17,991 nt of DNA, from contig DKUL01000079.1 in the NCBI GenBank assembly GCA_002490665.1, positions 33,967 to 51,957 of the forward strand, written 5' to 3'. Shown piece after piece: positions 8,200 through 16,109 of the stretch. Every line of letters starts with the position of its first letter. Positions within the stretch are counted from its first letter, which is position 1. This stretch comes from Lachnospiraceae bacterium UBA7205. GTDB lineage: Bacteria > Bacillota > Clostridia > Lachnospirales > Lachnospiraceae. A model generated the notes under the pieces. That model worked only from the letters and a program-made list of their open reading frames with translations. It did no database searches and had not been told where the DNA came from. A program made the position numbers and the translations under genes.

Positions 8200-8228
8200 A
8201 AAACCAACAGTTTCAGAAGATAGGAGGA
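8200..8228 (+). repeat. Direct repeat, copy 2 (leader with ribosome binding site)
   Basis: Second copy of the 29-base leader (differences at positions 5, 18 and 22 from copy 1). It ends in AGGAGG (8222-8227), six bases before ATG 8234, the best-placed start of the following gene. The offset of 83 bases is not a multiple of three. Confidence 0.75.
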
Positions 8229-8233
8229 TTTAT

Positions 8234-8815
8234 ATGAGTAGTTTAAGAGTTATGATGCCAAGTGGCGCGATTGTTTCTGTTTTGAGGGCGACACCGATTA
8301 CAGAAAAGATTATCAGCTTCAATGGAGAAAAACGTCGGTTTGTCGGAGTGGCGAGAGATATGAAGCGCGAGGCAAACGGTGTATTGATTAATGTTGTCGG
8401 AATCAGTAAATATACGAACCAAGGGTCAGGTGACATATTTGATCATTTTAATCCCTCAAATCCTTGTACCCAACAGCGGACGGATGAAGTTTGGGATGAT
8501 GTTGTGATTGGAAATCTCCAAAACGGTCAGGTCCAGGAAATTATGAGGGAACTTTGTGAGAAAGGGTATTATGATTTCAGCCGTTTGGAATATCAGAATG
8601 TGGAAGCAACTGGCGATTTGAAACTGGGAAGCAGATATCTTCCATATAACAATGAAAACAAGTCACATCTATGTATATTCAGCAATCGGAGAGACGATAT
8701 CGCATATAATAAATTTGGGTATGAAGATATTACGATTTCGTGTGGTGATATGCTTAGTAATGATACGCCAGTTATGAAAGAAAGCGGAGAAAAAAGCTCA
8801 AACGAGGAGCAATAA
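8234..8815 (+). CDS. Unknown protein, 193 aa
   Basis: Not recognised. A soluble, mixed alpha/beta-looking protein starting MSSLRVMMPSGAIVSVLRAT, with a hydrophilic tail (MKESGEKSSNEEQ) and no membrane segment, signal peptide or obvious catalytic motif. The start at 8234 is chosen because a perfect AGGAGG lies six bases upstream. An in-frame ATG at 8156, also with an AGGAGG upstream, would add 26 residues (MLSDMYFDES...), and the two starts lie in duplicated leader copies, so two protein forms are possible. It follows the WYL gene, carries the shared operator-like motif upstream, and is closed by a terminator at 8834-8865. Its role is unknown; it may be part of the same WYL-controlled cluster. 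Confidence 0.75.
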   Translation: MSSLRVMMPSGAIVSVLRATPITEKIISFNGEKRRFVGVARDMKREANGVLINVVGISKYTNQGSGDIFDHFNPSNPCTQQRTDEVWDDVVIGNLQNGQVQEIMRELCEKGYYDFSRLEYQNVEATGDLKLGSRYLPYNNENKSHLCIFSNRRDDIAYNKFGYEDITISCGDMLSNDTPVMKESGEKSSNEEQ

Positions 8816-8833
8816 TCAGTTGATTACAAGTGT

Positions 8834-8865
8834 CAGGGGCAGCTTTAAGCTGCCCTGTTTTCTTC
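8834..8865 (+). terminator. Rho-independent terminator ending the WYL cluster
   Basis: GGGCAGC (8837-8843), loop TTTAA and GCTGCCC (8849-8855), followed by TGTTTTCTTC. A strong GC stem with a U-rich tail 20 bases after the stop codon at 8815. It divides the WYL cluster from the RyR/TIR operon. Confidence 0.85.
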
Positions 8866-8940
8866 AATAATCTGTATCCCAGAACACATTAAATCCCCCC
8901 TTTTCTTATGCATTTTAAGACTAAATCCCACAAAATCCGA

Positions 8941-8969
8941 TTGATTTTTTTCATATATCCGTGTAGAAT
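8941..8969 (+). promoter_or_regulatory. Promoter of the RyR/TIR/nuclease operon
   Basis: TTGATT (8941-8946) and TAGAAT (8964-8969) with a 17-base spacer. The leader from about 8976 to the ATG at 9105 is about 130 bases long; it holds only a weak AGGCT/AGCCT hairpin and no convincing leader peptide. No copy of the 14-bp WYL-cluster motif is present here, so this operon is probably regulated separately. Confidence 0.65.
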
Positions 8970-9104
8970 TAAATTGTTATTTTGTGCTATATGGAAGGTT
9001 AGGCTGATTTATGAAAGAAGCCTGAAAATAATTTAAAAACGATATGTTTGAAAGAAAGTATGTATCAATTAAAAGGAGTTTACTGATCATTTGGAGGATA
9101 AAAC

Positions 9105-11096
9105 ATGGCTTATACAATGTTGAACAATAAAACCATCAGGAAGAGATATTACGAACCAAATTCCCTTGAAGGGGCAGCTCTTTCTTTTATCAGAGAGTGC
9201 TGCGAGGGACTTCGTTTTGACAAAAGCAAGGCAGTATCAATGGAGTGTGAGAAACTTGATTTTGATGGCACCAGTCTCAAAACCGGACAGATTCCTTTTA
9301 ATATGGAAAAAGATATAGATAGACTATGTCTTGAAAATGCAGTAGACCGTTTCCTGAAATCGGGAAAAAAAGAAGATGCATTTGATGTATACTTTTGCTA
9401 CCTTGAGATGTTTGTAGGAGATTATGAGAAAACAAGGAGAATGATAGAGCTGCTTTCTGAATATGAGGCGAATGGCAGCGGTCTGCTCATGAAGCATAGA
9501 GACCATTACGTTCATTCTGTCTATGTGTTTGTGTTGGGGTTGGCTATTTATGAATCAAACACTCTGTACAGAGATGAATATAAGAAATTTTACAATATTC
9601 AGGACGAAAACGAGGCTGCTTATCATTATTTACAATATTGGGGGCTTAGCTCGTTGTTCCATGATATAGGATATCCTTTTGAACTTCCTTTTGAGCAGGT
9701 TTGTTCCTATTTTGAAGTAGAAGGTGACAAAAGAGAATTGAGACCTTTTGTGGCATATCGCGACTTAGACAGTTTTGTTGCCTTAAATGACAAGGTTAAG
9801 GCGGAGTTGACAGAAGTTATTCCGGAAAAGAATTTTAACTCAACGAATGAAATATTTGCTTATGTACTTACCAGAAAAATGGGGGATGTTTACGGCTTTT
9901 CAGAGGACAGGATGCTTGAGTATCTGACAGAGAAGCCAACGCAGCCTGATAAGTTTAACCATTTCATGGATCATGCATATTTCAGTGCGACGGTTCTTTT
10001 TAAGAAGCTGTTTGAGGAAATGGAAATAAAGATGCAAATCGAGCATTTGGATGTACTTACTGCAATTCTTATGCACAACAGCCTGTATAAGTTTTGTATA
10101 GCTCATTATAAGGGCGAGGGAAACAAACCGTTCAAGGTAAATCTGCATCCGCTGGCATATATGCTTATGCTCTGTGACGAATTGCAATGCTGGGACAGGA
10201 CTGCTTACGGACGTAACTCAAAGAAAGAATTGCACCCCATGGGATGTACTTTTGATTTTTCAGATAATAATGTGAAAGCCGTTTATCTGTTTGATGAAAA
10301 TGAAATGGGTAAAATCAATCGTTTTAAGGATGAATATATTGAATGGCTTCAAAATCCAAAGAAAGAAAAGGCTCCAGTATTAAAAGCTTATTCCGGTATG
10401 TATTTAAGGGAAAATGGCGCTTCGGGATTTCAGGAAGATATTGAACGAATTGTTGATTTAAGCTTAATAAGGTTGAACGTAGAAACGGGTCTATCAGTAC
10501 ATATCCATGCTGGTAACCGCAGTTACTTATCAAATAGTAATTTTATCAATCTTTACAACTTCGCAATCATATTAAATGGACGTTGGGGGAATGCGGGGTG
10601 GAAAAGAGCGAGACTTTCCGGGCAGGAAGAGCAGTTTTTGAGCGACAGCAAAGTCATAGAGAAATTTGCCGACGGATTTAAGTCGCTTTCGCTGGAATAT
10701 AAGCTTTCTAATATCAATCAGGCAAAGGCGTTTGCAAAATACATGAACATGATCGGGTGCTTTTATACCGATAAATCTGTCGATTTCGAGCAGGTGGAAA
10801 AGTTTACTGACGACGAGCTTGTTAAAATAGGTAAAGCGGAGCATCAAAGATGGCTTCAGGAGCATTACGATATGGGATGGACATACGGTAATCCTGAAAA
10901 AGACAGGCGTGATTTTGAACGTAAGCACTGGGATATGATACCGGATTTTTCTGGATTTGATGTATCAGATGAGGCGACAGAACAGAATTACGAGAGACTG
11001 GATAAGGCAACACAGGACAAGGATAGCGAGCCTATGGAATGTATGTTAGCTATGCTTAAGATGTTTGATGGTCTTAGAATTTATAGAATCAATTAA
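9105..11096 (+). CDS. HD phosphohydrolase-like protein with C-terminal RyR domain
   Basis: 663 aa, soluble. The first half looks like an HD/PDEase metal-dependent phosphohydrolase: H134 and H137 in RDHYVHS, the HD pair H186-D187 in LFHDIGYPFE, H290 in MDHAYFS, H324 in MHNSLYKF and D358 in LCDELQ, a spacing like the H...HD...H...H...D metal ligands of nucleotide phosphodiesterases. The C-terminus (about 570-640) is a ryanodine-receptor-type RyR domain: KAEHQRWLQEHYDMGWTYG with E579, H580 and W583. Residues 370-560 are unassigned. Bacterial RyR domains are thought to bind nucleotide-like ligands in conflict systems; the ligand is unknown. GGAGG is 7 bases before the ATG. It is the first gene of a four-gene operon, with the TIR gene starting 10 bases after its stop. 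Confidence 0.85.
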   Translation: MAYTMLNNKTIRKRYYEPNSLEGAALSFIRECCEGLRFDKSKAVSMECEKLDFDGTSLKTGQIPFNMEKDIDRLCLENAVDRFLKSGKKEDAFDVYFCYLEMFVGDYEKTRRMIELLSEYEANGSGLLMKHRDHYVHSVYVFVLGLAIYESNTLYRDEYKKFYNIQDENEAAYHYLQYWGLSSLFHDIGYPFELPFEQVCSYFEVEGDKRELRPFVAYRDLDSFVALNDKVKAELTEVIPEKNFNSTNEIFAYVLTRKMGDVYGFSEDRMLEYLTEKPTQPDKFNHFMDHAYFSATVLFKKLFEEMEIKMQIEHLDVLTAILMHNSLYKFCIAHYKGEGNKPFKVNLHPLAYMLMLCDELQCWDRTAYGRNSKKELHPMGCTFDFSDNNVKAVYLFDENEMGKINRFKDEYIEWLQNPKKEKAPVLKAYSGMYLRENGASGFQEDIERIVDLSLIRLNVETGLSVHIHAGNRSYLSNSNFINLYNFAIILNGRWGNAGWKRARLSGQEEQFLSDSKVIEKFADGFKSLSLEYKLSNINQAKAFAKYMNMIGCFYTDKSVDFEQVEKFTDDELVKIGKAEHQRWLQEHYDMGWTYGNPEKDRRDFERKHWDMIPDFSGFDVSDEATEQNYERLDKATQDKDSEPMECMLAMLKMFDGLRIYRIN

Positions 11097-11106
11097 GGAG
11101 GATAAT

Positions 11107-13038
11107 ATGGCTCAGGAATTGACAGGATTAGAGTATCTCAAGAAAAAAGAAATAAAGAACATGAAATGTGACATGGACAAACCCTATGCGTTTATTAGTT
11201 ATTCACATGATGATTATGATTCGCAGATTGTTATGAATGTGTTTAAGCAACTGACAAGCAGGGGACATAACTTGTGGATCGATACGGCTAATATGCCGGC
11301 AGATGAACACACATGGAAAAAATCTGCCAGAGATGCTTTAAGAAATAAGAACTGTAAGATTGCATTTTTTTTCAGAAGCGAAAGCTCTATGATAAAGAAT
11401 ACGATAGCAAAAGAACTTGGTACTATAATACTGCTTAAGCATATCAAATCGATTGTGACAGTGGATATATGGCATGAAGAAGGTATGGATGCAGATACAT
11501 ATTATGCTGATGTTTTGAATGATGGAACTGAAGAGGAAATAGATGCTTGCGATAAAATATGCGAATCTGTTGATACAGAGTGTAAAGCTATCAGATTTGC
11601 CACAGATGCTAGAAATGATATCTTAAGTCTTGTAGATGAGATGGAAGAAGAGCTGAGGGCTATAGGAAGTACTTCAAGTAATTCTGCTGAAATAGATGAA
11701 CTTGGTGATGATAGTGAGGAGGACGGAGCTAATGAAGATGATATTGGTGATGGTGAGATAGATGAGGGTGATGATGAAACAGATGCAGAAGAGATAGATG
11801 ATGGTCAGGGGAAAGAAGAGACAAATGAAATCATTAAAATTGTATCGGATGGATCTATTTTCCATATTAAGGGAAAAGCTGGTTTATATGATGCCTTTTA
11901 TCGTAATGAGGAGGGTAAATATACAGTTTTAAGAGGCAGTAAAGTCAGATATAGTGAAAACTATACGCCCAAGAAAATTTGGGAGCAAAATAAGAATCAT
12001 ATAACAGAAGATGGATATCTTCTTTGTGATATTGGGGATCTGACTATATCAGCGGCGGCAAAGCTGATAGAGGGAATATCTACCAGTGGCAAGGAATTGG
12101 ATACTCCTGAAAAGCTGATGGGTGTAGATGAATCATATACTGTTTCTTTCAATGTATCAAGAACAGCAGGCAGAACAGGCACTATTAGAATTTCGAATGA
12201 GCAGAAATCCATTTTTTCGGATGGTTATCTTTATTATATTTTTGACGTTGAGTATCGCGCTGGCCGCCGTGAACAAGCTAATCTAATATACGATACATTC
12301 AAGGCACTTACAGATAAACATCCAAATAAAGTATCTGATATTGCTCAAAAATGTACATCTGTTGCAAAGAAGGATGATGTGTTATACTCGGGTACGCGGG
12401 ATTCAAAGCCTCCCTATTTCAGAATGTGCAAAGAATTTACCGTATCAGAAACAGTGTATGTTGTTGGAGCCAGTTATAGTTTTGAATCTAAAATTGCTGA
12501 AATATACAAAATGATAGAGGCCTGTGAAGAAGAAATATCTGTATTCAGATTGGAAGGATACGAGCACAAACAAAGAAACGGTAAGACAAATATGATAAAT
12601 GCGCAGAATGAAGAAAAAGCACAAGTTGGAGAATTTGAGTATGTATTATGGGGTATTGCGCATAACGCGAATAAAATGGCAGACATGATGCATGATGTAT
12701 TTGATCTGATTGCAGAGAAATTTCCCGACAGAATTTCTGATATGGCAGATAATGACAGCATTACTTCTGTTGCACGGAAGGATGATGTGGAAAATGGAAA
12801 TTTGCCACCTAATAAACTGAACTATTTCATATCAAAAAAGGAACATTCCGTTTCCGGAAGTAAATATTATGTAAGTACAAGATATAATCGGGAACAAGGT
12901 GTGGGGCAGCTTAAAAAGATGCTCATTCTGTGCGAGGGAAACTCAGATGGATTCAAGATAACGAAAGCGCCTGAGAAGTCTGTTCACAGCAGCGGCAAAA
13001 GTGAAAAAAAAGGTATAGGCGAACTTTTTGATGAATAA
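11107..13038 (+). CDS. TIR-domain protein with acidic linker, DUF4357-like domain and two repeat modules
   Basis: 643 aa. The TIR domain (about 26-125) shows YAFISYSHDDYDSQ, a BB-loop-like WIDTANMPADEHTW (57-70), an IAFFFRSESS strand, and E103 in AKELG at the position of the catalytic glutamate of NAD-cleaving TIRs. A very acidic linker (193-240) follows, then a DUF4357-like domain (256-330; YTVLRGSKV ... TISAAAKLIEG). Last come two copies of an approximately 100-residue module (374-475 and 510-612), each with a helix ending in a P-containing turn, SVAxKDDV, and a YYV strand. AAGGAGG (11095-11101) five bases before ATG 11107 fixes the start. The likely role is an NAD-degrading effector activated through its C-terminal modules; the activity is inferred from the family. 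Confidence 0.85.
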   Translation: MAQELTGLEYLKKKEIKNMKCDMDKPYAFISYSHDDYDSQIVMNVFKQLTSRGHNLWIDTANMPADEHTWKKSARDALRNKNCKIAFFFRSESSMIKNTIAKELGTIILLKHIKSIVTVDIWHEEGMDADTYYADVLNDGTEEEIDACDKICESVDTECKAIRFATDARNDILSLVDEMEEELRAIGSTSSNSAEIDELGDDSEEDGANEDDIGDGEIDEGDDETDAEEIDDGQGKEETNEIIKIVSDGSIFHIKGKAGLYDAFYRNEEGKYTVLRGSKVRYSENYTPKKIWEQNKNHITEDGYLLCDIGDLTISAAAKLIEGISTSGKELDTPEKLMGVDESYTVSFNVSRTAGRTGTIRISNEQKSIFSDGYLYYIFDVEYRAGRREQANLIYDTFKALTDKHPNKVSDIAQKCTSVAKKDDVLYSGTRDSKPPYFRMCKEFTVSETVYVVGASYSFESKIAEIYKMIEACEEEISVFRLEGYEHKQRNGKTNMINAQNEEKAQVGEFEYVLWGIAHNANKMADMMHDVFDLIAEKFPDRISDMADNDSITSVARKDDVENGNLPPNKLNYFISKKEHSVSGSKYYVSTRYNREQGVGQLKKMLILCEGNSDGFKITKAPEKSVHSSGKSEKKGIGELFDE

Positions 13039-13055
13039 AGAAATGAGAGATTGAT

Positions 13056-14273
13056 TTGAATATAGAACAAGCGGAGGAACTGATTGCGAGCAGGCAGTTC
13101 CAACAACTTAAGAATTTTCAGGAAAAGACAAATGTATTTACAATTGTTGGGCAGACACATACGGAGCACTGGCACAGTTCGTTTATGAGCTGGCTGCTTG
13201 ATCCGAATTCAAGTCTGTACCTTGGGCATTATCCGTTAGTAAGACTTCTTTCACTTTATATGATTAAGAGTGAGACAAAAGATTTGTCCCTTAAGGCAGT
13301 ATTCAATATGAATCTGGATACCATTCATTTTGAGACAGAAAAGACATTCTTTACCGCAGATAGGAAAAAACGATCTATAGATGTATACGGCGAGAGTGAA
13401 GAACTGATTCTTGTAATTGAAAACAAGGTCAAAGCCAGAGAAAATATGAATGGGACAGATATAGGTCAGACAAAGGACTACAGGGATTATGTGGAGGAAC
13501 ATCGTAAAAGCGGACAGAAGGTTATCTGTCTGTTTATTACACCTGATCCGAAACAAAAGCCCTATGATAAGAGTTATACGCAAATCACTTATCAGGAACT
13601 TTATGATTATGTAATTGCGAAGTGCATTGATCATCCACAGCTAAATAAAGATGGAAGATACCTTCTTGAACAGTATGCCAATAACCTGAGAGAACCGGTT
13701 CATGGCTCACCGATGGCATTGGTGAATACTTCGTTGTGTAATGAAATATATGACAGATATTCGGAAGCTTTGGATGAAATATTTGACGATGTTGAAAAAA
13801 GCACCGATTATTTTGAGGATTCAAAACTAACATGCGTCGTATATTCGCACTATCAGAGTATTTTTGATGAAATCTTCTTATCGCTTGATGAGAAGAAATT
13901 TGGAAGAACTCCTAAGTCGAACATTCGAAGGCGTATTGTGAGTTTTACGGATCTCTATAATGCCGGGAAGATTCAGAACGGAACGGAATTTGTTATGATG
14001 TATGACGGAGTATGTCATTATGCAGTGGCCGAGTACGATCAGCAGGATAAAGAGTGTTATATGCTGCTGCTGGATGACAATCATCAGCCGTATTACAATT
14101 CCAAAGGTGAGAAAATTGGGTTTTACAAGGCATCTTCCCAGGCAGGGGTTGATGCAGTAAATATTTATCGAAAGAAGAATAATATCGAGGCAAAGCTGGA
14201 AACGCTGAATGGACCGTCATACTGGAAGACAAAAGAGGGTATCACGATAAAAACACTGATAGACGCATTGTAA
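13056..14273 (+). CDS. PD-(D/E)XK nuclease superfamily protein
   Basis: 405 aa with a TTG start. It shows the layout of the PD-(D/E)XK family typified by Pfam PDDEXK_4: an early HTEHWHSSFMSWLLD (35-49), then the nuclease core RSIDVYGESEELILVIENK with D109, E122 and K124, and the helix GQTKDYRDYVEE containing Q138 and Y142. It probably cuts DNA using a metal ion. Residues 200-405 are not recognised and may bind target or partner. The TTG at 13056 is 17 bases after the TIR stop and has only a weak purine-rich stretch (GAGAGA) before it. The next in-frame ATG would remove the HTEHWH segment, so TTG is preferred. Third gene of the operon; a likely second effector beside the TIR. Confidence 0.85.
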   Translation: MNIEQAEELIASRQFQQLKNFQEKTNVFTIVGQTHTEHWHSSFMSWLLDPNSSLYLGHYPLVRLLSLYMIKSETKDLSLKAVFNMNLDTIHFETEKTFFTADRKKRSIDVYGESEELILVIENKVKARENMNGTDIGQTKDYRDYVEEHRKSGQKVICLFITPDPKQKPYDKSYTQITYQELYDYVIAKCIDHPQLNKDGRYLLEQYANNLREPVHGSPMALVNTSLCNEIYDRYSEALDEIFDDVEKSTDYFEDSKLTCVVYSHYQSIFDEIFLSLDEKKFGRTPKSNIRRRIVSFTDLYNAGKIQNGTEFVMMYDGVCHYAVAEYDQQDKECYMLLLDDNHQPYYNSKGEKIGFYKASSQAGVDAVNIYRKKNNIEAKLETLNGPSYWKTKEGITIKTLIDAL

Positions 14274-14321
14274 TGATTATTTATGGATGTAAGGATGTAG
14301 AGAAATGGAGATAAAAGAACA

Positions 14322-15674
14322 ATGATAAAAAAACTGCTTCCGATACTGGCTATGGTGCCGTTAATGGTAGGAACCATTGGATATATTTTTTCCGGTGAAA
14401 TGTTTTCAAACGCTCTGTATGCGGCATTTGCGTTATATTTTACGAATCCTGTTTCAGATGCATATAATATTTCTATTGAATTTGCCAGATGGACGGCTCC
14501 GCTGGTAACTGCCACAACGATACTCTGCGCATTACAAAGCGTATGGGAGTCGCTGAAATGCAGGATTGCTTTATTGGGGAAAATGGATAAGGTTGCAGTG
14601 TACTCGGATGAAGAATGTCATATTTCTTTTGAAAAAGGTGTAAGCGCTGTTTATCCCGGAGAAAAGTTTAGAGGATATGCCAACGATCATATCATTATGT
14701 TTTCTACGGATAAAAAGAGTCTGCGGTTTTATGAAGAGCACAGGGAAGAGCTGATAGGAAAGAACATTTATATCGGGATAAAAGATTTGGAGATTGGTCT
14801 GCAAAAAACAGTTGAAAATGTGACTTTTTTTAATGTCAATATGGCAATTGCACGATTGCTTTGGAAAGAAATTGCTCTATGGAACAGGGATATGGAAACC
14901 TGTGATATTGTGGTTTGGGGAGATGGCACTTTGGCAGGCGACATTGTCTGTGTTGGATTGCAGCTTAATCTGTTTTCCCTTGCGCAGAAGGTTACATATC
15001 ATGTCATCACAGATAATGAATTGTTTCAGTGTAGGCATAGTGAGCTTGTGTTGATGAATAATGATGAGTTGTTTTTTTATGATAAGGGAAATCCGGATAT
15101 TTGGAATATTGTGACAAAAGCGGATATCATAATTATTGCAGATGATTTGGAAGCTGAACTTTTGCAGACGGTTGTTGTAAAGTCGGGGGAGACACCATTG
15201 TATTATTATTCACCTGATGAAGGGGATTTGGCTTCCTATCTTTCCAATGGAAATTTAATTCCGTTTGGCAGAAAGATACAAGTGTTCACAGATGATAATA
15301 TTAGACGAAAAAAATTAATCAGGAAAGCGATAGCATTAAATGAACATTACGCAAATCAGTATGGTAATAAAAAGGGGTGGGATTTGCTTTCCGGATTTCT
15401 GAAATCATCTAATATTTCTGCGGCTGATTTGGGTGAAGTATTGTCAGCTTTAAGTGGTAAAAGAAGCGAAGATGAGTTGATGAGATTAGAGCATATAAGA
15501 TGGTGCAGATTTTATTATCTGAATTATTATACACCGGGAACGCCTGATAATGGAAAAAGCTGGGATGATAAAAAGAGAATTCATAAGGATTTGGCAGATT
15601 ACGAAAAACTTGATCATGCAGAACAGGAAAAAGATGCGGAAACAATTAAGATTACCATGAATTTACACGAATAG
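14322..15674 (+). CDS. Membrane-anchored TrkA-N-like Rossmann protein with C-terminal RyR domain
   Basis: 450 aa. Hydrophobic helices near 4-21 and 56-73 (a third weaker stretch at 27-42) anchor it in the membrane, with the rest probably cytoplasmic. Residues about 194-290 form a Rossmann-type fold with VVWGDGTLAG (G200-x-G202), as in TrkA-N/RCK nucleotide-binding domains. The C-terminus (380-445) is an RyR domain: RLEHIRWCRFYYL with E390, H391 and W394, then a DYEKLDHAEQEKD helix matching the end of the RyR domain in the 9105 protein. There is no potassium-channel filter. It is the last operon gene, 48 bases after the nuclease. The start has a GGAG 11 bases upstream and overlaps a 6-codon frame ending ATGA. 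Possibly a membrane sensor or effector of the system. Confidence 0.8.
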   Translation: MIKKLLPILAMVPLMVGTIGYIFSGEMFSNALYAAFALYFTNPVSDAYNISIEFARWTAPLVTATTILCALQSVWESLKCRIALLGKMDKVAVYSDEECHISFEKGVSAVYPGEKFRGYANDHIIMFSTDKKSLRFYEEHREELIGKNIYIGIKDLEIGLQKTVENVTFFNVNMAIARLLWKEIALWNRDMETCDIVVWGDGTLAGDIVCVGLQLNLFSLAQKVTYHVITDNELFQCRHSELVLMNNDELFFYDKGNPDIWNIVTKADIIIIADDLEAELLQTVVVKSGETPLYYYSPDEGDLASYLSNGNLIPFGRKIQVFTDDNIRRKKLIRKAIALNEHYANQYGNKKGWDLLSGFLKSSNISAADLGEVLSALSGKRSEDELMRLEHIRWCRFYYLNYYTPGTPDNGKSWDDKKRIHKDLADYEKLDHAEQEKDAETIKITMNLHE

Positions 15675-15694
15675 AATTATGCCTGTCATGCGTT

Positions 15695-15715
15695 CTTGAG
15701 ATTGTTTCAAGTTTT
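15695..15715 (+). terminator. Weak terminator-like hairpin after the operon
   Basis: CTTGA (15695-15699) pairs with TCAAG (15707-15711), followed by TTTT. A short stem 20 bases after the stop of the RyR membrane protein gene; with the hairpin at 15759-15791 it probably ends the operon. Confidence 0.35.
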
Positions 15716-15758
15716 GGGTAAACTCAAAAAACTGATATAAGATAAGTGAATAGTTTCG

Positions 15759-15795
15759 AAGGGCGAATGCCGGATTTCGGGCTCCGCCCTTTATC
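15759..15795 (+). terminator. GC-rich stem-loop between operon and IS256 remnant
   Basis: AAGGGCG (15759-15765) pairs with CGCCCTT (15785-15791), with a small CCG/CGG hairpin in the loop and a short TTTAT tail overlapping the edge. The stem ends just where the transposase remnant begins, so it could be a terminator or a leftover of the element's flank. Confidence 0.4.
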
Positions 15796-15796
15796 C

Positions 15797-16057
15797 CGCA
15801 CAGGCGTTCAGGATATCTTCCACACTTCGGTTCTTAAGGCCGTTCATAATGGAGAGCCAGAACTTGGCGCTCTCATTTTCTCCCACATACATACCCAAAA
15901 CGTCCTTTTTTCCGTTCATGTCGATTCCAAGGGCTATGCAGACAGCCCGCTTTACAATGCGTTCCTCATTACGGACATGGTAGTGGATGGCGTCCATGAA
16001 TACCACGGCAAAATCTCCTCCAGAGGACGTTCCTGCCATTCCTTTACGGTAGGGAAA
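15797..16057 (-). pseudogene. IS256/Mutator-family transposase fragment, frameshifted
   Basis: On the minus strand the translation contains VVFMDAIHYHVRNEERIVKRAV, then GMYVGENESAKFWLSIMNGLKNRSVEDI, a hallmark central segment of IS256-type transposases including the first catalytic aspartate (FMDA). Upstream of this, the conserved VKEWQERPLEEI continues in another frame, so one base has been lost near 16010-16013 (an AAAA run on the plus strand). Homology stops at both ends: about 85 residues remain of a protein that is normally near 400, and no terminal inverted repeats are visible. It is a dead remnant. Its 5' end lies directly upstream of the VOC gene and may contribute promoter sequence. 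Confidence 0.9.
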
Positions 16058-16062
16058 AATGA

Positions 16063-16068
16063 TATAAT
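16063..16068 (+). promoter_or_regulatory. -10 box upstream of the VOC gene
   Basis: A perfect TATAAT, 41 bases before ATG 16110. The -35 region at the edge of the IS256 remnant (TTCCTT or TCCTTT) is poor, so the promoter is tentative. Confidence 0.45.
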
Positions 16069-16109
16069 TAAATGAACAAATCGAAATTGTTTTGAAGGAG
16101 GAAATGAAC

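Noticed and set aside
9105..15674. CBASS, Thoeris or type III CRISPR signalling locus
   Set aside because: No nucleotidyltransferase motif, no SLOG/SIR2 ThsA-like partner, no Cas10, CARF protein or repeat array is present in the window.
14322..15674. Potassium channel with TrkA-N domain
   Set aside because: There are only two or three N-terminal hydrophobic helices and no TVGYG-like selectivity filter, so a channel call is not supported.
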